DNA of 64,000 bases, taken from Pseudarthrobacter defluvii (lineage in GTDB: Bacteria; Actinomycetota; Actinomycetes; Actinomycetales; Micrococcaceae). The translations under genes and the position numbers were made by a program. Location of the stretch: assembly GCF_030816725.1 (NCBI RefSeq), contig NZ_JAUSYG010000001.1, positions 2,170,001-2,234,000 of the forward strand, given 5' to 3'. Each line of letters starts with the position of its first letter. Positions within the stretch are counted from its first letter, which is position 1. The notes under the pieces are model-generated. The model saw nothing but the letters and a program-made list of their open reading frames with translations, made no database searches and had not been told where the DNA came from. Positions 19,114 to 27,495 of this stretch are shown one piece after another.

Positions 19114-19746
19114 TTAGGGGCTGCCGGGGTTGTCGGACCCGTAAATGCTGCGGATCCAGATGGTTGACAGGACGTCCAGGGCGGCGGTCTCCGCGATGGC
19201 GGGACTCTCCCGGTTGAGGACAGCGGTAATGACCCGTTCGTTCATCAGGTTCAGGCTCACCGCGAGGGCGTGTGCGTCGATGCCCGCCGGCGCGGCCCCG
19301 CGGGCCTGCTCGGCACGGATGACGTCGCTTGAGAAGTCGACCCAGGACTGCATTGATCTGGACCACAGCCCGCGCACCTCGTCGTTGCGGGCGCGCGCCC
19401 CGATGGCGGCGGTCGACACAGCGCGGTGCGAGACAAACACCTCTACGAACATTCCGATGGAACGGGTCCATGCACCCGCGGGGTCGCTCTCGAAATCGCG
19501 CGGCAGGTGCCCCACCCGGTGCTCGACCTCGGTGATGACCCGGTCCAGCAGGGCCAGCAGCACGGCATCTTTCGAGGGGAAGTAGAAGTAGAACGTGGGA
19601 CGCGAAATGCCGGCACCCCGGGCCAGATCCTCGATGGAGACGTCGTCAAAGGCACGGCTGGCCAGGAGGGCCTCCGCGGTGACCAGGATTGCGTCCTGCC
19701 GTTCATCGCCCGAAACCCTCACGGTGCGTCTTCCTCTTTGAGCCAT
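19114..19746 (-). CDS. TetR-family repressor, EthR-like
   Basis: 210 residues. Helix-turn-helix at residues about 20-65 (DDVSIEDLARGAGISRPTFY, FYFPSKDAVLLALLD), a block typical of EthR. The C-terminal ligand domain is helical (AIGARARNDEVRGLWSRSMQ). It is divergent from a Baeyer-Villiger monooxygenase gene across 69 bp, the same arrangement as mycobacterial ethR/ethA, where EthR represses ethA. It probably represses both promoters through the palindromes at 19769-19803. Confidence 0.92.
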   Translation of the reverse strand: MAQRGRRTVRVSGDERQDAILVTAEALLASRAFDDVSIEDLARGAGISRPTFYFYFPSKDAVLLALLDRVITEVEHRVGHLPRDFESDPAGAWTRSIGMFVEVFVSHRAVSTAAIGARARNDEVRGLWSRSMQSWVDFSSDVIRAEQARGAAPAGIDAHALAVSLNLMNERVITAVLNRESPAIAETAALDVLSTIWIRSIYGSDNPGSP

Positions 19747-19768
19747 GCGCCCATCCTAGCCCCGGCTC

Positions 19769-19803
19769 TCAACACTGTGTTGACTATCTCAACATTAAGT
19801 CGA
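19769..19803. promoter_or_regulatory. Twin palindromic operator for the EthR-like repressor
   Basis: Two 15-bp sites: TCAACACTGTGTTGA (19769-19783, perfect arms of 7) and TCAACATTAAGTCGA (19789-19803, degenerate), with centres 20 bp apart, about two helical turns. They fill the divergent promoter region. The second site and its flank (AGTCGATA) resemble the known ethA-ethR operator as I remember it. This suits cooperative TetR dimers. Confidence 0.7.
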
Positions 19804-19815
19804 TAACTTGGCGGC

Positions 19816-22224
19816 ATGAGCGAGCACGTAGATGTGTTGATTGTCGGCGCCGGGCTGAGCGGCGTGGGTTTCGCCAGCCGGCTGAAGCGCGAGGTACCCG
19901 GAAAAACCTTCACCGTACTGGAGTCGCGGAACGCCGTCGGGGGGACCTGGGACCTGTTCCGGTACCCCGGGATCCGGTCCGACAGCGACATGTACACGCT
20001 CGGCTACTCCTTCCGGCCCTGGGCCGGCGCCAAGGCGATCGCGGACGGCGAGTCCATCCGCGAGTACATCGAGGCAACGGTCGCCGACGAGGGCCTGGCG
20101 CCGCGGATCCGGCTGAACACCCGGGTCATTTCCGCCGCATGGTCAAGCGAAACCGCACTGTGGACCGTGACGGCGGTCCACACCTCCGGCGGCGAGTTCC
20201 GGTCCGGCGACACCGCCTCCTCCCCCGAGCCGGTCACCTTCACCTGCTCGTTCCTGTCCGTCTGTTCCGGCTACTACCGCTATGACGAGGGCTTCACCCC
20301 GGCCATTGACGGGGCCGACACCTTTGCCGGAACGATCGTCCACCCGCAGCACTGGCCGGCCGACCTCGATTATGAGGGAAAGCAGGTGGTGGTCATCGGC
20401 AGCGGCGCCACGGCCGTGACGCTGGTGCCGTCCATGGCAAAGTCGGCCGCCAAGGTGACGATGCTGCAGCGCTCCGCCACCTACATCGCCCCGGTGCCCG
20501 CGCGGGACCACCTGGCCGACCGACTCCGGGGCAAGCTGCCCGCGCAACTGGCGTACGACGTCGTACGCTCAAAGAACATTCTCTTCTCCATGTTCACCTA
20601 CCAGCTCAGCCGACGGCGGCCCGAGACGATGAAGGCGATCCTGCGCAAGTCGGCAGTAGCCAAACTGCCGGCGGGCTTCCCCGTGGACACGCACCTGGCC
20701 CCGTCGTACCAGCCGTGGGACCAGCGGGTCTGCGCGATCCCCAACGGGGACCTGTACCGGGCCATCAGTGCCGGCACTGCCGAGATCGTGACCGACACGA
20801 TCTCCCGGATCACCGAGGACGGGATTGACCTGGCCTCGGGCACATCGCTGCCCGCCGACGTCATTGTCACGGCCACGGGACTAAACTTGCTGGTGATCGG
20901 CGGCATGAAGCTCTCCGTCGACGGCGAGCCCGTGGACGTCGGCAGAACCCTCACCTACAAGGGCATGATGCTGGAGGGTGTCCCGAATTTCGCCCTAACC
21001 ATCGGCTACACCAACGCGTCCTGGACCCTGAAGGCGGACCTGGTCGCCGGCTACATCTGCAGGCTGATCAAGCAGCTCGACCGCCGGAACCTCCAGTGGG
21101 TGGTACCCGTGGCACCCGCCGACGTCGCCAACGGCACCCTGTCCTCGCTGATCGACCTGAAGGCCGGCTACATTTTCCGCGGCGCCGACCAGTTGCCCCG
21201 GCAGGGCGCAGGCTCGCCCTGGCGGCTGCACCAAAACTACTTCCGCGACTTCGCCCTGCTCCGGGCCGGCCGGCTGACCGACCACGTCCGGTTCGGCCGG
21301 CGCGGGCAGCCCGTGCGGGAAACCGTTCGGCAACCCGCGGCCCCGGCACGGGATCCCCTCGCGCTGCCGGGAACGGGCCATGTCACCGTCGCGGGGACGC
21401 GCCTGCGCTACCGGAAGACCGGCAGCGGGGATCCTGTCCTGCTGCTGCACGGCATTGGCCAGAGCCTCGAGGACTGGAACGAACAGCACGAGCGGCTCTC
21501 GGACCGCCACACGGTCTACAGCGTAGACCTTCCCGGCTTCGCCTACTCCGAACGGCTCCCCGGCACGACGACGCTCGCGAAGCTGGCCGGGATCCTGCCG
21601 GCCTTCCTGGACGCCGTCGGGGTTTCCGGGCCGCTGCCCGTGATGGGCAACTCGCTCGGCGGTGCCGTGGCCATGAAGCTGGCCGCCGACCATCCGGACC
21701 GCGTCTCCGCACTCGTGCTGGCCAACAGCGCCGGATTCGGCAAGGAAGTGGCCCTGGTCCTTCGCCTCCTTGCGGTCCGCCCGCTCGCGGCCCTGCTCCT
21801 GCGGCCCGACGAGAAAGCATCACGCCGGACCGTCCAGTCGCTCTTCTATGACAAAACGCTGGTCACGGACGACCGCATCGGCCACGCGCTCGCCCTGTCG
21901 CAACGGGAGGCGCACCGTCGGACGCTGGTCGACGTCGCCCGCGACCTGGGAACGATCTCCGGTGTCCGGTCCGAGTGGCGCACCGAGCTGATCGGGGCGC
22001 TCGCCAAGTCCGACGTTCCGGCGCTGGTGGTGTGGGGCGACCACGACCACATCCTGCCGTTCAGTCACCTTGAAGCGGCCGCCGCGGCGCTGCCCCGCGC
22101 CGAGTCGCACGTCTTCGCCAAGACCGGACACATGCCGCAGATCGAACGGCCCGACGAGTTCGCGGCCGTAGTCGAGGACTTCCTCACGAGGGTCTCCGTA
22201 GACCGTCAGGCTGCAAGCATCTAA
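19816..22224 (+). CDS. Baeyer-Villiger monooxygenase fused to an alpha/beta hydrolase
   Basis: 802 residues in one intact frame. Residues 1 to about 500 are an EthA-type flavin monooxygenase: FAD motif GAGLSG (11-16), ESRNAVGGTWDLFRYPGIRS, the Baeyer-Villiger fingerprint FAGTIVHPQHWP (170-181), a second nucleotide site VVVIGSGATAV and IVTATGLNLL. After a Pro/Arg-rich linker (about 495-520) comes a complete alpha/beta hydrolase: LLLHGIGQSLEDWNEQ, Ser613 in GNSLGG, Asp742 in WGDHDH, His772 in KTGHMPQ. The first half should insert oxygen into a ketone to give an ester, the second could hydrolyse it. It is divergent from the EthR-like repressor. Cytosolic. Confidence 0.93.
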   Translation: MSEHVDVLIVGAGLSGVGFASRLKREVPGKTFTVLESRNAVGGTWDLFRYPGIRSDSDMYTLGYSFRPWAGAKAIADGESIREYIEATVADEGLAPRIRLNTRVISAAWSSETALWTVTAVHTSGGEFRSGDTASSPEPVTFTCSFLSVCSGYYRYDEGFTPAIDGADTFAGTIVHPQHWPADLDYEGKQVVVIGSGATAVTLVPSMAKSAAKVTMLQRSATYIAPVPARDHLADRLRGKLPAQLAYDVVRSKNILFSMFTYQLSRRRPETMKAILRKSAVAKLPAGFPVDTHLAPSYQPWDQRVCAIPNGDLYRAISAGTAEIVTDTISRITEDGIDLASGTSLPADVIVTATGLNLLVIGGMKLSVDGEPVDVGRTLTYKGMMLEGVPNFALTIGYTNASWTLKADLVAGYICRLIKQLDRRNLQWVVPVAPADVANGTLSSLIDLKAGYIFRGADQLPRQGAGSPWRLHQNYFRDFALLRAGRLTDHVRFGRRGQPVRETVRQPAAPARDPLALPGTGHVTVAGTRLRYRKTGSGDPVLLLHGIGQSLEDWNEQHERLSDRHTVYSVDLPGFAYSERLPGTTTLAKLAGILPAFLDAVGVSGPLPVMGNSLGGAVAMKLAADHPDRVSALVLANSAGFGKEVALVLRLLAVRPLAALLLRPDEKASRRTVQSLFYDKTLVTDDRIGHALALSQREAHRRTLVDVARDLGTISGVRSEWRTELIGALAKSDVPALVVWGDHDHILPFSHLEAAAAALPRAESHVFAKTGHMPQIERPDEFAAVVEDFLTRVSVDRQAASI

Positions 22225-22233
22225 GGGCGCTTC

Positions 22234-22536
22234 TCAGCGTCGGCAAGTCACTGTTTCGGCAGGAGCTCCCCCGACATTTTGGGGATCGTAGACATACGGC
22301 CCTCTGATCGCCAGCCCAGAAATGACGTTCCCTGCCAAAGCACGTACATTCTCGATGTAGTTGCTGACGCCAACGCTGTGGGGTTTGCCATCGGCGGCGA
22401 TCCACTGGGTCTCATCACCGAAGATGCCCCGGCACAGCTCGGTCAACTTTCTCGCTTCGGCGGTGACGTCAGTCGTCAGCCTCGGACGCTGGCAAGTTTG
22501 CGGCGGGACCCACGGACGCAGGTGGGCTCTGTCCAA
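22234..22536 (-). CDS. Hypothetical protein, doubtful
   Basis: 100 codons, convergent with the monooxygenase gene 9 bp away. The C-terminal two thirds look protein-like (LTELCRGIFGDETQWIAADG, NYIENVRALAGNVISGLAIR), with a possible Gly/Pro-rich end. No family was recognised, no good ribosome-binding site precedes it, and it may be a remnant of a longer gene. Confidence 0.35.
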   Translation of the reverse strand: MDRAHLRPWVPPQTCQRPRLTTDVTAEARKLTELCRGIFGDETQWIAADGKPHSVGVSNYIENVRALAGNVISGLAIRGPYVYDPQNVGGAPAETVTCRR

Positions 22537-23077
22537 GCAAGAGCTTATCTATGAGCGTCGGATTCAGCATGAAGGACCCCGCAGCAGAAGCGAAGAATCT
22601 CAAGCTTTGTCAACGGTACAAAACCAAAAAGCCTCTGACCTGCAAGACACTGTGCCCGAGGTAGGACTCGAACCGGACTCCGCGCCCCAGAACCCCTGGC
22701 TTCCGCCGAAAGATAGGAAATCGGGGCAGTCCGGCACCGGTACGGTCCAGTCCGAGACCCAAAGTGTGGTCACTGTCCAGGCCCCGCCTTTTGCCTTTCC
22801 CGGCCACTCCGCTACGCAATCAGGTGGAACATTGCTGACAACGAGTCCCTACCAGCCTCATGAAGGTCTTGGGAGCCCCGCGAAGGGCGCTTCATGTGCA
22901 GTTAGCCGCACGCCGTTCGGGATGGCCTGGGGGAACCTGCAGTCGCGGAATTCTCAGCCGATCTCGCCGGGTCACGGCGGTCCTTCCGCCCCTCCACACT
23001 CTCTCTTCTCGTACCGGTGGATTCCTTGAACCAGCGCTACGCGTCCAGCATGCGCGTGGCGACACGCCCTACCGCGG
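22537..23077. other. Non-coding stretch with repeat copy A
   Basis: About 540 bp without a credible gene. The first half holds repeat copy A (22605-22780). The remainder, to the stop of the amidase gene, shows no domain-like frame, tRNA or strong hairpin. Confidence 0.5.
22605..22780 (-). repeat. tRNA-tail repeat, copy A (most diverged)
   Basis: Shares with copies B and C the order CAAGCTTTGT, GCCTCTGAC, then the core TGTGCCCGAGGTAGGACTCG at 22651-22675, and an imperfect AGTGTGG-TGTCCA palindrome at 22764. On the minus strand the core reads as the T-loop, T-stem 3' arm and acceptor 3' arm of a tRNA-Leu. The 5' part of a tRNA is absent. Confidence 0.65.
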
Positions 23078-24001
23078 TCACGTAAGCACGCCGTTCGGCA
23101 GCACGGCGTGCACCCCCCAGACCTGGTTCGCGACCTGGGTTACCCGCAGATCGACGACAGTGCCCGCGAGGGCGAGTGCCGTGGGCTTATCCACCGAGTA
23201 GATCGTGGTCATCCAGGTCACCATGGCATCCAGAGCATCACCCATCGCGAGGTTGAGGTCTTCGTTGAAGCCGAAGGTAATTTTGCCGCCGGGCGACTCG
23301 GCGTGGAGCGCCGCGACTGGCCGGTCCTGCACGATCTCGACGATGGCCTCGGTGCGCATGGGGCACTCGATGGCTGTGCCGCCGACCTCACCGTCGCCCT
23401 GGGCGGCGTGACCGTCGCCGAGATAGAGCAGCGCGTCGGGCACCGCGACCGGGATGTAGAGGGTAGAGCCTGCCACGAGCTCGCGGCAGTCGATGTTGCC
23501 GGCGGTCGCGGCGCGCGGAGGGATGGTCGAATGCTCGCCCTCTTCCGCGGGGGCGAGTCCCATCACCCCGAGGAATGGCGCGAGCGAACGGCGGAAGCCG
23601 CGGCTCTCCGTGGCCGTACCGAGCTCGCAGTCGAGGTCCCACAGCAGCCACGACGGCGCGTCCGTGCCGACTTCGAGCCGCTTTGTGATCGGGGATTCGC
23701 GGGCACCGGCAACGGTCCATTCCCATTCCCCCGGGCGGAGATCGACGAGGTGCAGCGCGAGGATGTCGCCCGGCATCGCTCCCCGGATCGCGATGGGTCC
23801 GGTGAGGCAGTGTCCCCGCCGCTCAGCGAACATGCGGGGTTGCTGCTCCCCCGGCGTCGTCTGCCGGGAAAGGTAGCCCGACGCGTCCAAGGAACCCACG
23901 ACTATCGTGTCCCCCGGATCGACGACGAGTACCGGGCCATGGGCCGGCGAATACGCGTCTGCGGTGGTTTCGGGCGCGGCGTGGAGCCTGTGGATCGCCA
24001 T
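23078..24001 (-). CDS. Acetamidase/formamidase-family amidohydrolase
   Basis: 307 residues, FmdA_AmdA family. Typical blocks: PVLVVDPGDTIVVGSLDASG, LTGPIAIRGAMPGDILALHL, GNIDCRELVAGSTLYIPV and the strongly conserved LYLGDGHAAQGDGEVGGTAI. It hydrolyses short-chain amides to the acid and ammonia in the cytoplasm. It stands alone between two repeat copies and its neighbours give no pathway. Confidence 0.92.
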   Translation of the reverse strand: MAIHRLHAAPETTADAYSPAHGPVLVVDPGDTIVVGSLDASGYLSRQTTPGEQQPRMFAERRGHCLTGPIAIRGAMPGDILALHLVDLRPGEWEWTVAGARESPITKRLEVGTDAPSWLLWDLDCELGTATESRGFRRSLAPFLGVMGLAPAEEGEHSTIPPRAATAGNIDCRELVAGSTLYIPVAVPDALLYLGDGHAAQGDGEVGGTAIECPMRTEAIVEIVQDRPVAALHAESPGGKITFGFNEDLNLAMGDALDAMVTWMTTIYSVDKPTALALAGTVVDLRVTQVANQVWGVHAVLPNGVLT

Positions 24002-24389
24002 TCGTTTCCTTCATGGGCTGTTAGATTGTCAGCAGTGTGACACGGACGCCGTTTGGCTGGCTGAAGCGTGGCAGTGCGTCGAGCCGATCCTTAGGTGCAC
24101 CTCGTACCCTAACCGCTCCGGCCACGCCGCCGCGGACGGAGCCCTCGCCTCCGGGTCACCAAACTCAGGATGTCCCGCCTCGATGTGCCTTACTCTGTGT
24201 TCGCGTGTGCAGCGGCCGCCGCAGCGTTATCGACCGCCCGCTGATTTGCCAGGATAAGGCAGACCACATCGAGAGCAATGTGGGTAGCCCTGAGGCAATG
24301 CATCAAGACCGTCCTGGGGCTGGCGAAATCTGTCCCATTAGACTGACGGCGCCGAAGCATGATGTCGGAGTCAAGGACACTGGTAGACC
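24002..24389. other. Intergenic stretch upstream of an ABC-ATPase remnant
   Basis: About 390 bp. No frame resembles a known protein and no RNA gene is visible. It probably contains the amidase promoter near 24010-24060. Confidence 0.4.
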
Positions 24390-24623
24390 AGAGTCCGCCG
24401 AACTGGTAGGCGATGTCCTGACCGTCATCAAGGAGCTGGCCGACGAAGGCTGGACCACGGTCGTCGTGACGCATGAACTGGCATTCGCACGCGAAGTCGC
24501 AAACGAAGTCATTTTCATGGACGCGGGATCGTCGTTGAACGCGGCCACCCCGACACCGTGCTGCGCGACCCGCGCGAGGAGCGCACTAGGCAATTTGTCG
24601 ACCGGCTGCTGCACCCCTTCTAG
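24390..24623 (+). pseudogene. C-terminal remnant of a polar amino-acid ABC transporter ATPase
   Basis: Only the last about 75 residues of a GlnQ-like ATPase remain. They read ELVGDVLTVIKELADEGWTT, then VVVTHELAFAREVANEV (H-loop His in VTHE) and IFMDAG. After a one-base shift near 24530 the frame continues IVVERGHPDTVLRDPREERT and QFVDRLLHPF to a TAG at 24621. The Walker A, signature and Walker B parts are gone. A 5' truncation plus a frameshift marks it as a relic of a lost operon. Confidence 0.85.
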
Positions 24624-24790
24624 GCAGGGCTTACGCCCGCTGCCGTCCTGGGCTCTCACTGGCCGCTGCGAGGTCCACCTTTAGGGGCAGCACTGTACAC
24701 ACGCCTTTGATAGGACAAATGACGCAGGCCATCCTTTCCTGCGTTCCTCCAAGCCGGCATGCGGCAGCGCCTGGAGCAAGTTCGGAACAG

Positions 24791-25184
24791 TCATGTTGTC
24801 CCCGCTCCCCCGGCCCATGAATAGGTGAAGGCCAACACTGGCCCACCAAACAGAACCGGAACGAGGAAATCGCATAACCCCAGCTCAGCACGCGGAAGTC
24901 TCACCAGCCAGGGACTTGAACCCGCCGCCGCTCACACCCTGCATAAGCTCCGCGGCAGCCAGGCCAAAGCCCGCACCCTAGCGTCAGAGGCGCCCAGTGC
25001 AAGCTTTGTACACGCGTCAAAGCAAATTAGCCTCTGACGAGGGAAAACACTGTGCCCGAGGTGGGACTCGAACCGTCTTCCAGGCGTTGAAAACACTGGG
25101 AACCCGCGAAAACATGCGGAATCCGGGCCAGTCCGAAGGCCTTACGAGGCAGTACGAGCCGAAAAGTGTGGACAATGTCCACAC
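24791..25184 (-). repeat. tRNA-tail repeat, copy B
   Basis: About 395 bp, alignable along its length with copy C at 42419-42811. On the minus strand it holds, in order, the palindrome GTGTGGACATTGTCCACAC, a tRNA-Leu-like 3' end (complement of 25051-25075, with GGTTCGAGTCCCACCTCGGG), a CTCGTCAGAGG hairpin resembling a tRNA terminator, and a second T-arm-like segment (complement of 24901-24920, GGTTCAAGTCCCTGGCTGG). No full tRNA can be folded because the T-stem 5' arm does not pair. Confidence 0.7.
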
Positions 25185-25200
25185 CCCCTTTCGGGGGTGT
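25166..25200 (-). terminator. Double hairpin after the toxin-antitoxin genes
   Basis: Two adjoining stems just past the doc stop on the minus strand: ACACCCCC-GAAA-GGGGGTGT (25181-25200, perfect 8 bp) and then GTGTGGACATTGTCCACAC (25166-25184) followed by TTTTC. The two share ACAC/GTGT bases and so are mutually exclusive. Either could end transcription. Confidence 0.6.
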
Positions 25201-25207
25201 TGAAGGA

Positions 25208-25576
25208 CTACCGGGGCACCAAATGCTTGGAAATCTCGGCAGCAGAGTCCGGTAAGTCGATAGTGCCCGCCGCCACTCCGACAACGAGGTCGAAGCCCTC
25301 ATCCGCAGAGAAGCCGTGACGGTAACCGTTGATCCACAGCAACAGCACCATGAGCGTCCACGCGGTCCGCTTGTTCCCATCAATTAGCGGATGGAACCGG
25401 GCGACCGACTCCAACAAGGCAGCCGCTTTCACCGCCAGTTCCGGATAAGCCTCCGCGCCCATGACAGTTGTAGCCGGCCTGGCCAATGCCGAGGCCAACA
25501 ACCCGACATCACGGATATGGAACCCGTACCGATCGACTACCTGAAGTGCATCCTCAATCTCCAGGTACGCTGTCAC
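25208..25576 (-). CDS. doc: Doc-type Fic-fold toxin (death-on-curing family)
   Basis: 122 residues. Fic/Doc catalytic motif HPLIDGNKRTAW at about residues 60-71, matching HxFx(D/E)GNKR. Doc phosphorylates EF-Tu and stops translation. The downstream helical part (LLLWINGYRHGFSADEGFDL) also fits Doc. Its start overlaps the antitoxin stop by 4 bp, the usual antitoxin-first order. Confidence 0.92.
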   Translation of the reverse strand: MTAYLEIEDALQVVDRYGFHIRDVGLLASALARPATTVMGAEAYPELAVKAAALLESVARFHPLIDGNKRTAWTLMVLLLWINGYRHGFSADEGFDLVVGVAAGTIDLPDSAAEISKHLVPR

Positions 25577-25779
25577 GCGTCCTCAAGGCGCTTCAGCAGA
25601 TCAGCGTCATGGCTCATAACAAAATCAAGACCTGCGCTGATTTCACGCCGGCGCGCGTGGCGCTGCAGAACCAACTCTGCCCCCTGCAACAGAAGCGCGG
25701 ACTTGGACGTGTGTTCCTCGGCAGCCAACTTTTCCAGCCGACGATCAAGGTCTTCAGGGACACGGAGATTCATAGCCAT
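25573..25779 (-). CDS. Ribbon-helix-helix antitoxin of the Doc module
   Basis: 68 residues from ATG 25779; the second ATG at 25773 is better spaced from GGGGAC. N-terminal ribbon-helix-helix (MNLRVPEDLDRRLEKLAAEE, SKSALLLQGAELVLQRH) for operator binding and autoregulation. The acidic, helical C-terminus (FVMSHDADLLKRLEDA) is the probable toxin-neutralising segment. The gene overlaps the toxin gene by 4 bp. Confidence 0.88.
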   Translation of the reverse strand: MAMNLRVPEDLDRRLEKLAAEEHTSKSALLLQGAELVLQRHARRREISAGLDFVMSHDADLLKRLEDA

Positions 25780-26203
25780 GTCCCCATGGTACCAAACCGG
25801 TACCCGCACTTGACTGGACTGCACACCTCGCTAATTCGACCAGACTCCCCCGAGCAGGGCCGCGGTGTCTTGGAAAGCTCTAGTGGTTTTCAAGACGCTA
25901 GGCTGCTGAACCCACAAGTGTGTCTGCTTCCGGCCTCGCTCTAATCCCCTCGAGCCGACGCCCGCTCACTTGTCTCATAACCAAGGATGAGTACCAGATT
26001 TTGGATTCGAAGTTATGCGACGTAGTTACGAGAATCACCCTTGCCATCGCGCGTCAAAGATTCCGTAGAAAATCAGCGACCGTGCAGGTCAGACGTCCAT
26101 CCACTCGATGAGACATCTCATTACCCAAGCGTTTCGAGACAAGTTGGGTGTCGCGCTTAGGGCATACGAGCGGTTTTGCGAGCGGGAAATTCACACGAGG
26201 AGG
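25780..26203. other. Intergenic region with an IS30-end-like sequence
   Basis: About 420 bp without a gene. At 26123-26165 it carries ACCCAAGCGTTTCGAGACA followed by a stretch ending TTAGGGCA, closely matching 30351-30395 upstream of the IS30 transposase gene. Probably the end of a lost element of that type. TGTCTCATAACC occurs near 25973 and again near 41886. Confidence 0.5.
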
Positions 26204-26482
26204 CTATGCGGCGTCGAGGTCCGTTTCGATCATTCTGGCTAGCTTGTCGAGGGCTTCTTCGGCACCGGGGCCCTCGGCGCGCAGCACGACTGTGTCTCCG
26301 TTGCCAGCCCCCAGGGCCATGAGGGAAAGAATGCTTGAAGCGTCCACGGCCTCGTGCTCTGGGCTGCCGGCCAGGGCGATCGTTACGTCAATGTCGAATC
26401 CTGCGGCGGCTTCGGTGAAGACTGCTGCTGGACGGGCGTGCAGGCCTGCGGCGCTGGCGATGATGGCTTTACGTTCGGGCAT
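26204..26482 (-). CDS. ptsH: HPr phosphocarrier protein of the PTS
   Basis: 92 residues. Active-site His15 lies in GLHARPAAVF, and the regulatory-site region SSILSLMALG is intact. It accepts phosphate from enzyme I and passes it to EII complexes and to PRD-containing regulators. It lies 74 bp downstream of the BglG-type antiterminator on the same strand, so HPr and its probable target regulator are co-expressed. No enzyme I or EII gene lies in the window. Confidence 0.95.
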   Translation of the reverse strand: MPERKAIIASAAGLHARPAAVFTEAAAGFDIDVTIALAGSPEHEAVDASSILSLMALGAGNGDTVVLRAEGPGAEEALDKLARMIETDLDAA

Positions 26483-26556
26483 GGGTGTCTCCTTGGTGGG
26501 GTGTGGATTAATTCCGGTCGGGTATGGCCTGTGGCCGTGTCCCGGGGTATCGAAAA

Positions 26557-27405
26557 TTAGCCGGGCACCTTTACGTCGGTGACCAGCCTGGCTACATGGA
26601 GGGCGAGGTAGGCCATTTCATCCCGGGTGAGGGTGGTGTTCAGGCCCATTTCGAGCAGGTACTGGATTTTCGCTGCGCACACGACTGCGTCCGGATGGCT
26701 CTCGATGATGGCGTCGGCCAGCAGGGATGACTCCTCGGAGATCTGTTTTCCGGAGGCTATCCGGCTGAACAGGTACCGCAGGTGGGTGACGAACCGGGCG
26801 GCGTTCATGGACTGCTGGTCCACGTCAATACCGAAGGTCCGGTCGACCAGTTGAAAGGCCTGCTTTATCACCCCTGTCATTTGCATGGTCTTTTCCATGC
26901 CGGGGGTGGCGAACTGAGCGTTGACGAAGTGCATGGCCAGGGCGACGGCTTCGTCGTCATCCAACCGGATACCGAGCGAGGTCTCGACAAGACCTAGAGC
27001 CTCACGGCCCGTGTCCAGTTCCTTTGGGTAGAGCTGGGACACTTCCCATGCCAGGGGGAATTGGGCGGGGATTCCTTCTTCGATCCGTTGCACGGCGAAG
27101 TGCAGGTGATCAGCCAGTGGTACTACCAATGCCTGGCTGACTCTTAGCCCGAGGCGTTCCTGCGCCAGCGCGGCCACTTCGCCTGCGGCGGTCAGGTAGT
27201 CCAGCGGGATGTCATTCAGGAACCGCGCCAGGCGGTCCATGTTGGTGTTTTCGGCCGTGACAAACACTTGGTCCGCGGTGTCGCGGTGAATGTCATCACC
27301 GGGTTTGCGGCCGTGCCCAAGGCCCCGGCCGATCGCAACCAGATCCTTGCCGTCATCATCGACTGCCAGCACGGCGTTGTTGTTGAGCACGCGCTTGATC
27401 TTCAC
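26557..27405 (-). CDS. BglG/LicT-family transcriptional antiterminator
   Basis: 282 residues from GTG 27405 with GGAAGGA upstream. The N-terminal co-antiterminator RNA-binding domain (MKIKRVLNNNAVLAVDDDGK, VAIGRGLGHGRKPGD) is followed by two PRD domains with their His residues in LADHLHFAVQRI and ALAMHFVNAQ (PRD1) and RFVTHLRYLF and LALHVARL (PRD2). It would bind an RAT hairpin in nascent mRNA to prevent termination, controlled by EII and HPr phosphorylation. Its former operon partner, a 6-phospho-beta-glucosidase, is truncated just upstream. Confidence 0.94.
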   Translation of the reverse strand: MKIKRVLNNNAVLAVDDDGKDLVAIGRGLGHGRKPGDDIHRDTADQVFVTAENTNMDRLARFLNDIPLDYLTAAGEVAALAQERLGLRVSQALVVPLADHLHFAVQRIEEGIPAQFPLAWEVSQLYPKELDTGREALGLVETSLGIRLDDDEAVALAMHFVNAQFATPGMEKTMQMTGVIKQAFQLVDRTFGIDVDQQSMNAARFVTHLRYLFSRIASGKQISEESSLLADAIIESHPDAVVCAAKIQYLLEMGLNTTLTRDEMAYLALHVARLVTDVKVPG

Positions 27406-27437
27406 GTCTTAGCGTTCCTTCCAGAAAATTACATTTC

Positions 27438-27470
27438 GGTGGTGCGGGGTGGATTCCACCCCGCACCACC
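27438..27470 (-). terminator. Perfect 15-bp hairpin between glucosidase remnant and antiterminator gene
   Basis: GGTGGTGCGGGGTGG paired with its exact complement over a 3-nt loop, followed on the minus strand by GAAATGTAATTTTC. It could be the terminator that the BglG protein overrides, though no sequence like the enteric RAT consensus was recognised around it. Confidence 0.75.
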
Positions 27471-27495
27471 AATGCGCTACAGCCTACGGTGGCAG

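Noticed and set aside
22651..22675. Complete tRNA-Leu genes at the three repeat cores
   Set aside because: Only the 3' portion matches. The T-stem 5' arm does not pair and no anticodon or D-arm is present upstream.
24681..24875. Short minus-strand frame in the 24.7-24.9 kb region
   Set aside because: Lies across the boundary of repeat copy B and has no domain-like sequence or conservation with copy C.
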